Part shown: in pieces, positions 1-9,099 of the stretch | Position numbering within the stretch: position 1 is the first letter of the stretch | Layout of the letters: each line of letters starts with the position of its first letter | NCBI GenBank assembly: GCA_020633295.1 | Contig: JACKDW010000019.1 | Location: 124,001 to 188,000 of the forward strand | Direction: 5' to 3' | DNA from: Myxococcales bacterium | GTDB lineage: Bacteria; Myxococcota_A; Polyangia; Nannocystales; Nannocystaceae | DNA: 64,000 nt | Position numbers and translations under genes: made by a program | The notes under the pieces: generated by a model | The model's input: the letters and a program-made list of their open reading frames with translations, nothing else | What the model was told of the DNA's origin: nothing | Database searches by the model: none

Positions 1-898
1 TGTCGCCGTCGTAGTTGTTGTTGTTGCCGTTGCCCGACTGCCCAGGCAGCCCGCTGAGCATGCCCTGGTTGTTGGGCGAGGGCAGCGTGCCGGTGCTGAA
101 CAGGAGGAACGAGTTCGACAGCATGACGTCTTCGAACACGGGGTTCTCGTCATCGTCGTTGGTCTGCACCTTGCCCGGCTGCGGCGAGTAGTAGCCGTTG
201 GTGCCGAACTGGGTGACGATGCGCCACGTGTTGTTGTTGACCGCCGTGTTGCCGTTCGGCGTGGTCGAGAGGCCGTCGGCCGCGCCCATGGTGTCGACGG
301 CCATCGACGTGTAGGCGAAGATGCCGTCCTCCTCGGTGGCGCCGGGGCAGTTCATGCCGATGGCGCGCAGCGCCGCCATCCGCTTGTCGGCGAGCGTGTT
401 GCCGATCGCCTCGCCGTTGGGGCCGAGGTCCGCGAAGTCATCGCACGGGATGTACTCGGTCGGGGCCGCGCAGGCGTCGGCGTCTCCGTCGCCATCGCCG
501 TCTCCGTCGCCGTCTCCGTCGCCGTCTCCGTCTCCGTCTCCGTCGCCGTCTCCGTCGCCGTCTCCGTCGCCGTCTCCGTCTCCGTCGCCGTCTCCGTCGC
601 CGTCTCCGTCGCCGTCGCCGTCGCCGTCTCCGTCACCGTCGCCGTCTCCGTCGCCGTCTCCGTCGCCGTCGCCCGTGCCGGAGTCCGTCATGCTGTCGCT
701 GCCGCCGGTCTGGGTCATGCCCGAGTCAGTGCCGTCGGTGGACGGCCCCGCGGAGGTCTCGCCGCTGTCATCAGTATCGTCGGTGTCCGTGCCGCTGTCG
801 GTCTCGGCGGACGTGGTGTTCGAGTCATCGCCACAACCGATAAGCAGAGCGCCAGCGGTCATGAAACAAGCCAGCGTCTTCAACGTAGTCGAGTTCAT
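1..898 (-). CDS. Lipoprotein with Gly-Asp linker and choice-of-anchor-L-like domain (partial)
   Basis: Runs off the left edge of the window, so only the N-terminal 299 residues are present. The ATG at 898 has AAGGGA nine bases upstream; an in-frame ATG at 916 is possible but lacks such a site. Residues 1-22 form a lipoprotein signal peptide ending in lipobox LIGC (Cys22). A Ser/Thr/Asp linker and a long Gly-Asp tract follow. The globular part has GMNCPG, WRIVTQFGTNG and FLLFSTG, reminiscent of myxobacterial choice-of-anchor L proteins, though that assignment is tentative. It is probably exported and lipid-anchored. Function unknown. Confidence 0.8.
   Translation of the reverse strand, partial: MNSTTLKTLACFMTAGALLIGCGDDSNTTSAETDSGTDTDDTDDSGETSAGPSTDGTDSGMTQTGGSDSMTDSGTGDGDGDGDGDGDGDGDGDGDGDGDGDGDGDGDGDGDGDGDGDGDGDGDGDGDGDGDGDGDGDGDADACAAPTEYIPCDDFADLGPNGEAIGNTLADKRMAALRAIGMNCPGATEEDGIFAYTSMAVDTMGAADGLSTTPNGNTAVNNNTWRIVTQFGTNGYYSPQPGKVQTNDDDENPVFEDVMLSNSFLLFSTGTLPSPNNQGMLSGLPGQSGNGNNNNYDGD
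487..675 (-). repeat. Gly-Asp coding minisatellite
   Basis: About 31 tandem hexanucleotides of type GGCGAC/GGAGAC (minus strand) encode an uninterrupted Gly-Asp run between the signal peptide and the globular domain of the lipoprotein. The unit is six bases, so copy-number change alters linker length without a frameshift. Confidence 0.9.
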
Positions 899-1198
899 CG
901 TGTTGATTCCCTTCATGGATGGATGCATTTGAGCGACCGAAATCGCGCGTGCGTGCCGCGCGGCGACGTCCTACGTCCCGGCGAGCACCGCGTGTATGTC
1001 CAATGGACTCGGGTTCCTTCAAGGGGGCGGCGAGGCGTGGGCCGGCGCCAGCGCATCATCGGGGAAACGCGTTTGCCCCGCGCTACGGACGCGCACGCGA
1101 CGATCCATGGACCTCGGCGAGCTCGAAGCGCGAAGAATTCCGTGACGGAGCACACGACCGTTTCGACCAAAGCGCCCCGGGAGAAGCGATGACCGAAG

Positions 1199-1234
1199 AA
1201 AAAAACGAAGGCGCCCTTACCAAGGACGCCTTCG
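1199..1234 (-). terminator. Intrinsic terminator of the LTD lipoprotein gene
   Basis: On the minus strand a 13-bp stem (1234-1222 with 1218-1206, one G-U pair, three-base loop) is followed at once by seven T residues (1205-1199). It lies 41 bp past the stop codon of the lamin-tail lipoprotein gene. This is a textbook Rho-independent terminator and the clearest in the window. Confidence 0.9.
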
Positions 1235-1274
1235 CTCTGGGGCGCGCCTGCGGGCCCATGCCCGCGAACGCCTG

Positions 1275-2471
<1,197 letters not shown>

Positions 2472-2817
2472 GGTGTCTCCGCGGATGCAAGCAGGTGAAG
2501 CTAGGCGATGCCGAATCGCGAACTTGATTCTACCAGTCCCCAGGGCCGCCCGCGTCACAATCTCCGCAGGCCCGCGCTCCTCGTATTCGTTTCACCCATG
2601 TCCCTTTCGACAGTTACGATCGCGCCTCGGCGGGAGCGCGACGTCCTGGATTCGCACGGGCGATCCCGGCGTCCGCGCGACGCGACTGTCGCGCACGCGC
2701 AGGCACGCACCAGGAAGCCCGGAAGCCGGTTCAGCGGCAATATGACCCAAAAGACTCCTGAATTATGGGGGCGTGAACACCCCACGACGAAACCGCGAGT
2801 AGTGATACCGTGATTTC
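2472..2817. promoter_or_regulatory. Divergent intergenic region with ATGACCCAAAAGAC motif
   Basis: This 346-bp non-coding gap separates two divergent lipoprotein genes and must hold promoters for both. An AT-richer patch at 2735-2770 contains ATGACCCAAAAGAC (2742-2755), nearly identical to a motif 90 bp upstream of another lipoprotein gene (26280-26293). No sigma-70 hexamer pair stands out. Confidence 0.45.
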
Positions 2818-3726
2818 ATGGCTACATCGGACACACTCCGACGCTGCGCAATCGCGTTCACCCTCTCGCTGGGGATCACGCTGGCGTGTAACGGTCCCGC
2901 GGACGAGCCCGGCGAGAACGAGAAGCCGGCGCAAGCGGGCGTGGTGCCCCACCCCAGCAGCCTCCGACTCACCCCGACACCTCGACCCGAGGGTGCGCTC
3001 TCCGCGAGTCTGGCGACTCCCGAGGAGCACGCGCGAGCTCCCGCGAGCCCTGACAGCGTGGTGTTCAAGCGCGGGCGCATCGAGTTCTACGACGGCGACG
3101 GCCGCGTGCGCGTCGCGCTGCTCGACGCCGCGGCGGAGCTCGTCGCGCTCGACGATCCGTCGATCACCCCAGAGCGCCGTCCTGGCGCCGCGCCGCTGGT
3201 CGTGGTGCCAATCGGCGGGCTCGCGGACTGGGTCGCGCGACACACGCGTGAACCCGCCGCGCGCGACGTGGTCGTGGAGCTGGGCGCGCGCGTGCGAACG
3301 ATGGAGAAGAGCCTGCGCGAGCTGCCGCGCGAGCTCAGCGCTCTCTGGATCGACACGCAGACCTCCGAGGAGGAACGACGGCGCCAGCTGTTCGCGCGCT
3401 GGGATGAGTGTGAGGGCGGCGCGACGCAGCCCGAGGCGACGAGGCCCGCCGAGGTGCTCGAGATCCGCGATCCAGGCGTGGCGCTGGCGATGTACCGGGC
3501 CCACGCGGGCGACCGAGCGCGCGGCTCGATCGAGCGCTTCGTGCGGGACAAGCTCACGCAGGGTGGTCCGCACGCGTACAGCGAGACTGAGCTGGCGGCG
3601 CTCAACAACACGCGCAGGAGCCAGCGACCCTTCGCCCCCTACGTCGCTGTGGGCGACGTCACTGACGTGGGCGCTGATGTGGCCGCGCCGCTGGGCGCGG
3701 CCGAGGGACCGCGGCCCCCGACCTAG
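2818..3726 (+). CDS. Putative lipoprotein of unknown function
   Basis: 302 residues. Signal peptide with lipobox TLAC (Cys24), then a Pro/Ala-rich stretch and a mainly charged domain (DSVVFKRGRIEFYDGDGRVRV and a helical region at about 160-200). No family was recognised. The stop TAG (3724-3726) is the first base triplet of a TAGATG tandem repeat. A run of C residues lies just before it, and a one-base slip there would carry translation through the repeat as Asp-Val and into the downstream membrane ORF. The annotated C-terminus may therefore be a frameshift product. Confidence 0.75.
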   Translation: MATSDTLRRCAIAFTLSLGITLACNGPADEPGENEKPAQAGVVPHPSSLRLTPTPRPEGALSASLATPEEHARAPASPDSVVFKRGRIEFYDGDGRVRVALLDAAAELVALDDPSITPERRPGAAPLVVVPIGGLADWVARHTREPAARDVVVELGARVRTMEKSLRELPRELSALWIDTQTSEEERRRQLFARWDECEGGATQPEATRPAEVLEIRDPGVALAMYRAHAGDRARGSIERFVRDKLTQGGPHAYSETELAALNNTRRSQRPFAPYVAVGDVTDVGADVAAPLGAAEGPRPPT

Positions 3727-3762
3727 ATGTAGATGTAGATGTAGATGTAGGCGTAGACGTAG
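3724..3762 (+). repeat. TAGATG hexanucleotide tandem repeat
   Basis: Four perfect TAGATG units followed by degenerate units (TAGGCG, TAGACG, TAGTAG). In the frame of the upstream lipoprotein the array supplies repeated stops. In the frame of the downstream membrane protein it reads Asp-Val repeats without a stop. Confidence 0.85.
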
Positions 3763-3764
3763 TA

Positions 3765-4097
3765 GTGGAGGTGCGCGTGTTTGGACTCGACTACGCGACG
3801 CAAGAGCTCGTGCTGATCTCGACGCCGCTGGTCACGGGCGGCTTGGTGGGCGTGATCGCGGCGCTGCTCGGACGCCGGCGCTGGTCGGTGACGCTGTGGG
3901 CGGCGCTCGCCGGCTTCCTCGTGCTCACCGCGCTGTACATGGTCGCGGGCCTGGTCGATCCCGAGCTCGGCGTCGCCGCGCTGGTGGCCGCCTACGCGAT
4001 GCACAGCCTCGGGCTCGCCATGCTGTCGATGCTCGCGATGATCAGCTGCGCGGCCGTGCTCGCGCCGCTGATCGTGCGGGACCGACTCCGCGGCTGA
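3765..4097 (+). CDS. Small multi-pass membrane protein
   Basis: 110 residues from GTG 3765. The open frame extends upstream through the TAGATG array as Asp-Val repeats and into the preceding lipoprotein, so the true start is uncertain. Three to four hydrophobic segments are visible (about residues 18-37, 42-66, 72-106), with a short Gly-Arg-Arg-Arg cytoplasmic turn. No family was recognised. It is either a separate inner-membrane protein translationally coupled to the lipoprotein or the C-terminal part of a frameshifted fusion. The former is likelier, because a lipid-anchored exported protein would rarely end in several membrane spans. Confidence 0.6.
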   Translation: MEVRVFGLDYATQELVLISTPLVTGGLVGVIAALLGRRRWSVTLWAALAGFLVLTALYMVAGLVDPELGVAALVAAYAMHSLGLAMLSMLAMISCAAVLAPLIVRDRLRG

Positions 4098-4104
4098 GCG
4101 CCGG

Positions 4105-4890
4105 TCAGGGCGACGAGTAGGAGCCCGCGAGCGAGGCCTGCGCGAGCGCGTGGGTCTGCACCTCGAGCTCGATCTGCTGCACGGTGCTGGACATGTCGAG
4201 CGCGGCGAGCGAGGCCTCATCGATGGCGTAGAGCACGAACTCGTACTCGTGCAGGTTGGGGGGGCACGGGCCGGCGTAGACGCGCTGCCCCCCGTAGTTC
4301 TCGCTCTGCTTGGCGCCCGGGACATCGGCGGGCTCGTAGCCGGCGTCGATGTCCTCGGCGAGCGTCGACACGTCGCCGGGGATGTCCCACAGCGCCCAGT
4401 GGATGAGGCCGTTGCTGTTGTCGGTGAACACGAGCGCGTAGCTGCCGGCCGCGGGCCCGCCGGTCCAGCTCAGCTCGGGCGAGACGTTGGCGCCGTCGCA
4501 GGCGTGGTCGAGCGGGATCATCTCGCCGCTGGAGAACGCCGGGCTCGACAGCTCGAGGTCGCCGTCGCCGTCACCGTCGCCGTCGCCGTCTCCGTCACCG
4601 TCGCCGTCGCCGTCTCCGTCGCCGTCGCCATCGCCGTCTCCATCGCCGTCTCCATCACCGTCTCCATCGCCATCGCCGTCGCCGTCTCCGTCGCCGTCTC
4701 CGTCTCCGTCTCCGTCGCCGTCGCCGTCTCCGGTCGTATCGGGGCCCGCGGTCGTGCCGGCGCTGTCCGTCGTCGAGCTGGTCGCGCTGTCGCTGTCGCT
4801 GTCGCCGCCGCTGTCGCCGCAGGCGGAGATCGTGGTCAGGCCGAGCGCGCAGGCGAGCGCGGCGATCGTTCGCGTGAGGGGTAGGTGCAT
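4105..4890 (-). CDS. YbhB/YbcL-family (PEBP-like) lipoprotein
   Basis: 261 residues from ATG 4890. Signal peptide with lipobox ISAC (Cys24), Ser/Thr/Asp linker, a ~60-residue Gly-Asp run, then a phosphatidylethanolamine-binding-protein domain of the bacterial Raf-kinase-inhibitor-like type: LSSPAFSSGEMIPLDHACDG, VSPELSWTGGP, IHWALWDIP and the signature YAGPCPP followed by YEFVLYAID. Bacterial members (YbhB, YbcL) are cytoplasmic or periplasmic with poorly known ligands; here the domain is displayed on a lipid anchor. It converges on the small membrane protein with a 7-bp gap. The open frame upstream of 4890 is antisense noise. Confidence 0.92.
   Translation of the reverse strand: MHLPLTRTIAALACALGLTTISACGDSGGDSDSDSATSSTTDSAGTTAGPDTTGDGDGDGDGDGDGDGDGDGDGDGDGDGDGDGDGDGDGDGDGDGDGDGDGDGDGDGDGDLELSSPAFSSGEMIPLDHACDGANVSPELSWTGGPAAGSYALVFTDNSNGLIHWALWDIPGDVSTLAEDIDAGYEPADVPGAKQSENYGGQRVYAGPCPPNLHEYEFVLYAIDEASLAALDMSSTVQQIELEVQTHALAQASLAGSYSSP
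4558..4735 (-). repeat. Gly-Asp coding minisatellite
   Basis: About 30 tandem hexamers (GGCGAC, GGAGAC, GGTGAC, GGCGAT variants on the minus strand) encode the linker of the PEBP-like lipoprotein. Synonymous variants are interspersed rather than blocked, pointing to an old array with local duplications. Confidence 0.9.
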
Positions 4891-4964
4891 GACGGCACTA
4901 TAACGACGAGCTCGCGACGAGGCGCGTGGATCTGCCCCGCGCGACGCGGCGCCCGGCCCGGCCC

Positions 4965-6332
4965 TCAGGCCCCGAGCGCGCGGCTGATCGCGTCGTGGAT
5001 CTGGCCCACGACCTCGTCGGGGCGCGAGCCCATCTCGACGGGCGTGTTGGCGTAGGCGCTGGGGAAGCCGGCGGCGCCCTCGTGGTAGCGGGTCTTGAAC
5101 TCGGTGAACTTCAGCCCGTGGGCCGTCGAGATCACGACGACGCGCGCGTCGCGTTGGATCTCGCCGCGGGTGACGAGCTTCTCGAGACAGGCGAGCGCGA
5201 CGCCGGTGTGCGGGCAATTGAACATGCCGCTGCGATCCGCGCGCGCGGCCGCGTCGGCGAGCTCCTGCTCGCTCGCCTGCTCGACGACGCCGCGGCACTG
5301 CACGAGCGCGCGCACGGCCTTGGGCAGCGAGACCGGATCGCCGATGCGGATCGCCGAGGCCTGGGTCGCGCCGGCGGTGATCGGCTGGAAGTCGCGCTCC
5401 TCGAGCGGGCGCCCCTCGGCCCGCGCGCGCTGGTAGGCGCGGTAGAGCGGGTTGGCCTGCGCGGCCTGGCAGCAGGCGACCCGCGGGAGCCGGTCGATGA
5501 GGCCGAGCGCGCGCAGCTCGACGAAGCCCTTGGCGATCGCCGAGACGTTGCCGAGGTTGCCGCCGGGGACGAGCACCCAGTCGGGCACCTCCCAGTCGAG
5601 CTGCTGCACGAGCTCGGCCGAGATCGTCTTCTGCCCCTCGACGCGCAGGCTGTTCATGGAGTTCGCCAGGTAGATCGTCGGATCGCGGGTGAGCGCCTGG
5701 ACCACGCGCATGCAGCCGTCGAAGTCGGTGTCGAGGCTGCAGACGATCGCGCCGTTGGCCATGGGCTGCACGAGCTGGGCGGCGGTGATCTTGCCGCGCG
5801 GGAGCAGCACGACGACCGGGATGCCCGCGGCGGCGCCGTAGGCCGCGAGCGCGGCCGAGGTGTCGCCGGTCGAGGCGCAGGCGACCGCGCGCACGGGCTG
5901 GCCGTCGGCGATCATCTGCTGGACGCTCGAGACGAGCACGGTCATGCCGAGATCTTTGAAGGATCCGGTGTGGCTCGTGCCACACTGCTTGACCCAGAGC
6001 TGCTCGAGCCCGAGCTCCGCGCCGTAGCGCCGCGCCCACAGGAGGTTGGTGTTGCCCTCGAACAGCGAGACGACGTTGGCCGGCTCGACGTGCGGCTGGA
6101 CCCACTCGATCTTGCTCCACACGCCGCTGCCGTAGGGGTAGCGGGTTCGCCCGTAGCGCGCGTCGAACAGCGCGCGCCACTCGGCGGGCGGCCGCGAGCG
6201 GAGCGCGTCGAGGTCGTGCACGACTTCGAGCAAGCCGTCGCAGCGCGGACAGCGGTAGAGGACCGCGCCCAGGGAGTGACGGCCCGAGCAGCCGGCGACG
6301 CACTGAAACCAAGCGGAGGGAGTTGGGCTCAT
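4965..6332 (-). CDS. thrC: Threonine synthase
   Basis: 455 residues, a normal family length. Converts O-phospho-L-homoserine to L-threonine with pyridoxal phosphate, the last step of threonine synthesis, in the cytosol. An N-terminal rubredoxin-like knuckle (Cys11, Cys15, Cys28, Cys31) precedes the fold-type II PLP domain. The PLP lysine is K126 in SHTGSFKDLGM, and VPGGNLGN is the phosphate-binding loop. FNCPHTGVAL and STAHGLKF are typical of class I threonine synthases. Single gene, head-to-head with the metallopeptidase gene; their starts are 31 bp apart, so promoters overlap. Confidence 0.95.
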   Translation of the reverse strand: MSPTPSAWFQCVAGCSGRHSLGAVLYRCPRCDGLLEVVHDLDALRSRPPAEWRALFDARYGRTRYPYGSGVWSKIEWVQPHVEPANVVSLFEGNTNLLWARRYGAELGLEQLWVKQCGTSHTGSFKDLGMTVLVSSVQQMIADGQPVRAVACASTGDTSAALAAYGAAAGIPVVVLLPRGKITAAQLVQPMANGAIVCSLDTDFDGCMRVVQALTRDPTIYLANSMNSLRVEGQKTISAELVQQLDWEVPDWVLVPGGNLGNVSAIAKGFVELRALGLIDRLPRVACCQAAQANPLYRAYQRARAEGRPLEERDFQPITAGATQASAIRIGDPVSLPKAVRALVQCRGVVEQASEQELADAAARADRSGMFNCPHTGVALACLEKLVTRGEIQRDARVVVISTAHGLKFTEFKTRYHEGAAGFPSAYANTPVEMGSRPDEVVGQIHDAISRALGA

Positions 6333-6363
6333 CGCCGGGATGTATAGCTATAATCCCGGGCGC

Positions 6364-9099
6364 ATGGCCACGGCGACGGTCTCCAGGCGTCCGGTCCGCG
6401 CGCTCCAGCAGCCCAAGGTTCGCCGGCAGTGGTTCGTGCTCCTGTACACGCTCGCGCTGACGCCGCTGCCGCTGGTCGGCACGCTCGGGTATGAGAACAG
6501 CCTCGCGCTGACCGCCCCGATGAGCCTGCTCGGCGCGCTCGTCGGCGTCGACGTCATCCGCGAGCTGCGGACGACGCCGGCGCACGAGATCTCGAGGACA
6601 GGCGGGCGCACGACGGTGCTGCTCGCGGCCGCGCGCATCGGCCTGTCGGAGATCGCGTGGCTGCTCGCGATCTCGCTCGGCGTGATGTTCGGCACCCTCG
6701 TGATCACGCGCAACTGCGACCCGCTGGGCGGGCTCGTGTTCTTCCTCGTCGGCCCGGCGTGCTCCGCCGCGCTGGGCTGGATCTGCGGGCTGTGGGGCGG
6801 GGTCCTGCACCGCCGCCGCTGGGTCCAGGTCTCGCTCGCGCTGCTGCCGATCTTCGCGTGCCTCGCGATCGCGCTGTGGCGCCTCTATCACGCGCCGGTC
6901 GTGTTCGCCTTCGACCCGTTCTGGGGCTACTTCTCCGGCCCGCTCTACGACGAGGCCGTGCGCGTCGACGAGCGCTACCTGTGGTACCGGGCCTACAACG
7001 CGCTCGCGGCCGCGGCCGCGCTCGGGGCGTTCTTCCTGTGGACGGCCCGGGCGTCGCGCCAGCTCGAGGCGGCCGCGCGCGCGCAGGCGGCCGGCAAGGA
7101 CAGCCCGCCGACGGCCCGCGAGCTCGGCGTGCGCAACCCGCTGGCGGCGCACCCCTGGGTCGCGGCGCTGACCTTCGTGACCGCGGCGGCGGCGGCGTCG
7201 TTCGGGCTGCGGCCGGCGCACCACGGCTTCACGGCCTCGGTCTCGAGCCTGTCCGAGGCGCTGATGGGCGTGCACCACAGCGAGCACTTCGTCATCCACT
7301 TCGCGACCAACTCGGCCACCGAGCGCGACATCGAGATGATCGCCGCCGAGCACGAGTTCGCCTGGCACCAGCTGTACGCGACGCTCGGGCGCGCGCCGGC
7401 GTACAAGATCGACAGCTTCGTGTTCCCGAACGCGGAGAGCAAGCGCAACCTGCTCGGCGCCGGCAACACCGAGGTCGCGCCGCCGTGGCGCGGGCACATC
7501 TACCTCAACCACCTCGGCTACCCGCACGAGGTGCTGCAGCACGAGCTCGCGCACGCGTTCTCGGCGATGTACGGCGACCCGACCTTCGGCGTCTCCGGCT
7601 ACCTCGACCTCAGCCGCGGGTTCCGGCTCAACATGGCGATGGTCGAGGGCTTCGCGACCGCGCTCGCCCCTCGCCCGCGCGACGGGCTCGACCTCCACGA
7701 TCAGGCGGCGGTGCTCGAGCGCCTGGGCAAGCGACCGCCGCTCGCGGCGATCATGGGCGTCGCGTTCTGGAAGCACGCCTCGCGCCGCGCCTACACGACC
7801 GCGGGCTCGTTCTGCCTGTGGCTGCTCGAGACCCGCGGCGTCGAGCGCCTCGCGCAGTTGTACCAGAGCGGCGGCGACGTGCTCGGGACCTACGGCGTGC
7901 CGGTCGACCAGCTCGAGGCCGAGTGGCTCGAGTTCCTGGGCGCGCGCACGATCGACGAGCACGACATCGAGACCCAGCGCGAGCGCTTCCGCCGGCCCTC
8001 GATCTTCCAGCGCCCCTGCGCCCACTACGTCGCCAACCTCCAGCGCGACGCCACGATCGCGCAGGCCCGCGGGCGCGTCGACGAGGGGCTCGAGACCCTG
8101 CGGACGCTGTGCGGCGTCGAGCCGCAGCAGCCCACGCACCGCCTGCGGCTCGCGGCCGCCGAGGCGCGAGAGCAGCGCTACCAGGACGCGCTCGCGACCC
8201 TCAACCAGGCGGCCGGCCTGAGCGAGCTGACCGCGACCACGCGCTCGGTGATCGACGAGCAGCGCGGCGACATCGGCCTGCTGCGCGGCGACCTCGAGGC
8301 CGCGCACCACGCCTACGAGGCCGCGCTCGCGACCCCCGGGCTCAACGCCTCGCGCACGCGCACGCTGCAGCTCAAGTGGTACGCCGCCAGCGACCCGCGG
8401 CTGGTGCCCGCGATCCTCGGCTACTTCATGCCCTTCGAGCGCAACATCAACCTGCCCGACAACGTCGTCAAGCGCGTGTACGCGGCCGTGCAGATCGCCG
8501 CCTACCCGGAGTACAGGCCGCTGTCCGACTACCTCGTCGGCCGCCAGCTGCTCAACGCCCACGCCAGCGCCGAGGCGACCGCGCGGCTCGAGGCGAGCCT
8601 CGCGCCCGGGGCGGGCGAGCGCCCGCTGCCGTCAGGCGAGTTCGTCCGCGAGGCGCTGCTCTCGCTCGTCGAGGCCTACGCGCGCGTGCGCGACTACGAC
8701 CGCGCCCGCGCGCGGCTCGAGCGGCTCCAGGCGATGCCGGGCGCGAGCAGCGGGCAGCGGTTTGATTATGACCGATGGGACAGGCGCATCGACTTCCTGC
8801 GCGCGTACCTGCCCGCGAGCGCGTCGCCCTCCGAGCCGGTCGCGCCGGGGGCCGGCGCGGTGTTCACCCCGTCGAGCGGCGCGACGCCGGGCGTCGACGT
8901 CGCGCCGCCGCCCGGCGCGAACGAGGAGGCCCTCCCCCCGATCGCGCCGACCGCCGAGCCCACGGAGACGAGCGCCGAGACGAGCGTCGACCCGAAGGCG
9001 GACGAGAAGACCGACGAGAAGACCGACGAGAAGACCGACGAGAAGACCGACGAGAAGACCGACGAGCCCGCGCCCTCACCGACGCCGCCGTCGCCGTAG
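6364..9099 (+). CDS. Membrane-anchored MA-like metallopeptidase with TPR-like C-terminus
   Basis: 911 residues from ATG 6364; an earlier in-frame ATG (6340) lies inside the TATAAT-like promoter patch and is less likely. Several membrane segments occupy about residues 20-290. A zinc-peptidase motif HELAH (residues 393-397) follows, in a context (YLNHLGYPHEVLQHELAHAF) typical of peptidase MA-like domains. The region at about 560-800 looks like helical tetratricopeptide-type repeats. The tail is Pro-rich with five perfect Asp-Glu-Lys-Thr repeats. The substrate is unknown. The 3' end overlaps the convergent P450 gene by 24 bp. Confidence 0.85.
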   Translation: MATATVSRRPVRALQQPKVRRQWFVLLYTLALTPLPLVGTLGYENSLALTAPMSLLGALVGVDVIRELRTTPAHEISRTGGRTTVLLAAARIGLSEIAWLLAISLGVMFGTLVITRNCDPLGGLVFFLVGPACSAALGWICGLWGGVLHRRRWVQVSLALLPIFACLAIALWRLYHAPVVFAFDPFWGYFSGPLYDEAVRVDERYLWYRAYNALAAAAALGAFFLWTARASRQLEAAARAQAAGKDSPPTARELGVRNPLAAHPWVAALTFVTAAAAASFGLRPAHHGFTASVSSLSEALMGVHHSEHFVIHFATNSATERDIEMIAAEHEFAWHQLYATLGRAPAYKIDSFVFPNAESKRNLLGAGNTEVAPPWRGHIYLNHLGYPHEVLQHELAHAFSAMYGDPTFGVSGYLDLSRGFRLNMAMVEGFATALAPRPRDGLDLHDQAAVLERLGKRPPLAAIMGVAFWKHASRRAYTTAGSFCLWLLETRGVERLAQLYQSGGDVLGTYGVPVDQLEAEWLEFLGARTIDEHDIETQRERFRRPSIFQRPCAHYVANLQRDATIAQARGRVDEGLETLRTLCGVEPQQPTHRLRLAAAEAREQRYQDALATLNQAAGLSELTATTRSVIDEQRGDIGLLRGDLEAAHHAYEAALATPGLNASRTRTLQLKWYAASDPRLVPAILGYFMPFERNINLPDNVVKRVYAAVQIAAYPEYRPLSDYLVGRQLLNAHASAEATARLEASLAPGAGERPLPSGEFVREALLSLVEAYARVRDYDRARARLERLQAMPGASSGQRFDYDRWDRRIDFLRAYLPASASPSEPVAPGAGAVFTPSSGATPGVDVAPPPGANEEALPPIAPTAEPTETSAETSVDPKADEKTDEKTDEKTDEKTDEKTDEPAPSPTPPSP
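9001..9060 (+). repeat. Five perfect 12-bp repeats encoding Asp-Glu-Lys-Thr
   Basis: GACGAGAAGACC is repeated five times without a mismatch, giving (DEKT)5 in the hydrophilic tail of the metallopeptidase. Perfect identity implies recent expansion. Confidence 0.95.

Noticed and set aside
487..675. Tandem repeats considered as a CRISPR array or other DNA-level repeat system
   Set aside because: Contiguous hexamers with no spacers, inside an open reading frame, encoding Gly-Asp.
4891..8562. Very long minus-strand open frame extending the PEBP-like lipoprotein upstream to 1,485 codons
   Set aside because: It is antisense to threonine synthase and the metallopeptidase or out of frame with them, is Arg/Ala-rich noise, and would bury a perfect lipoprotein signal peptide at 4890.
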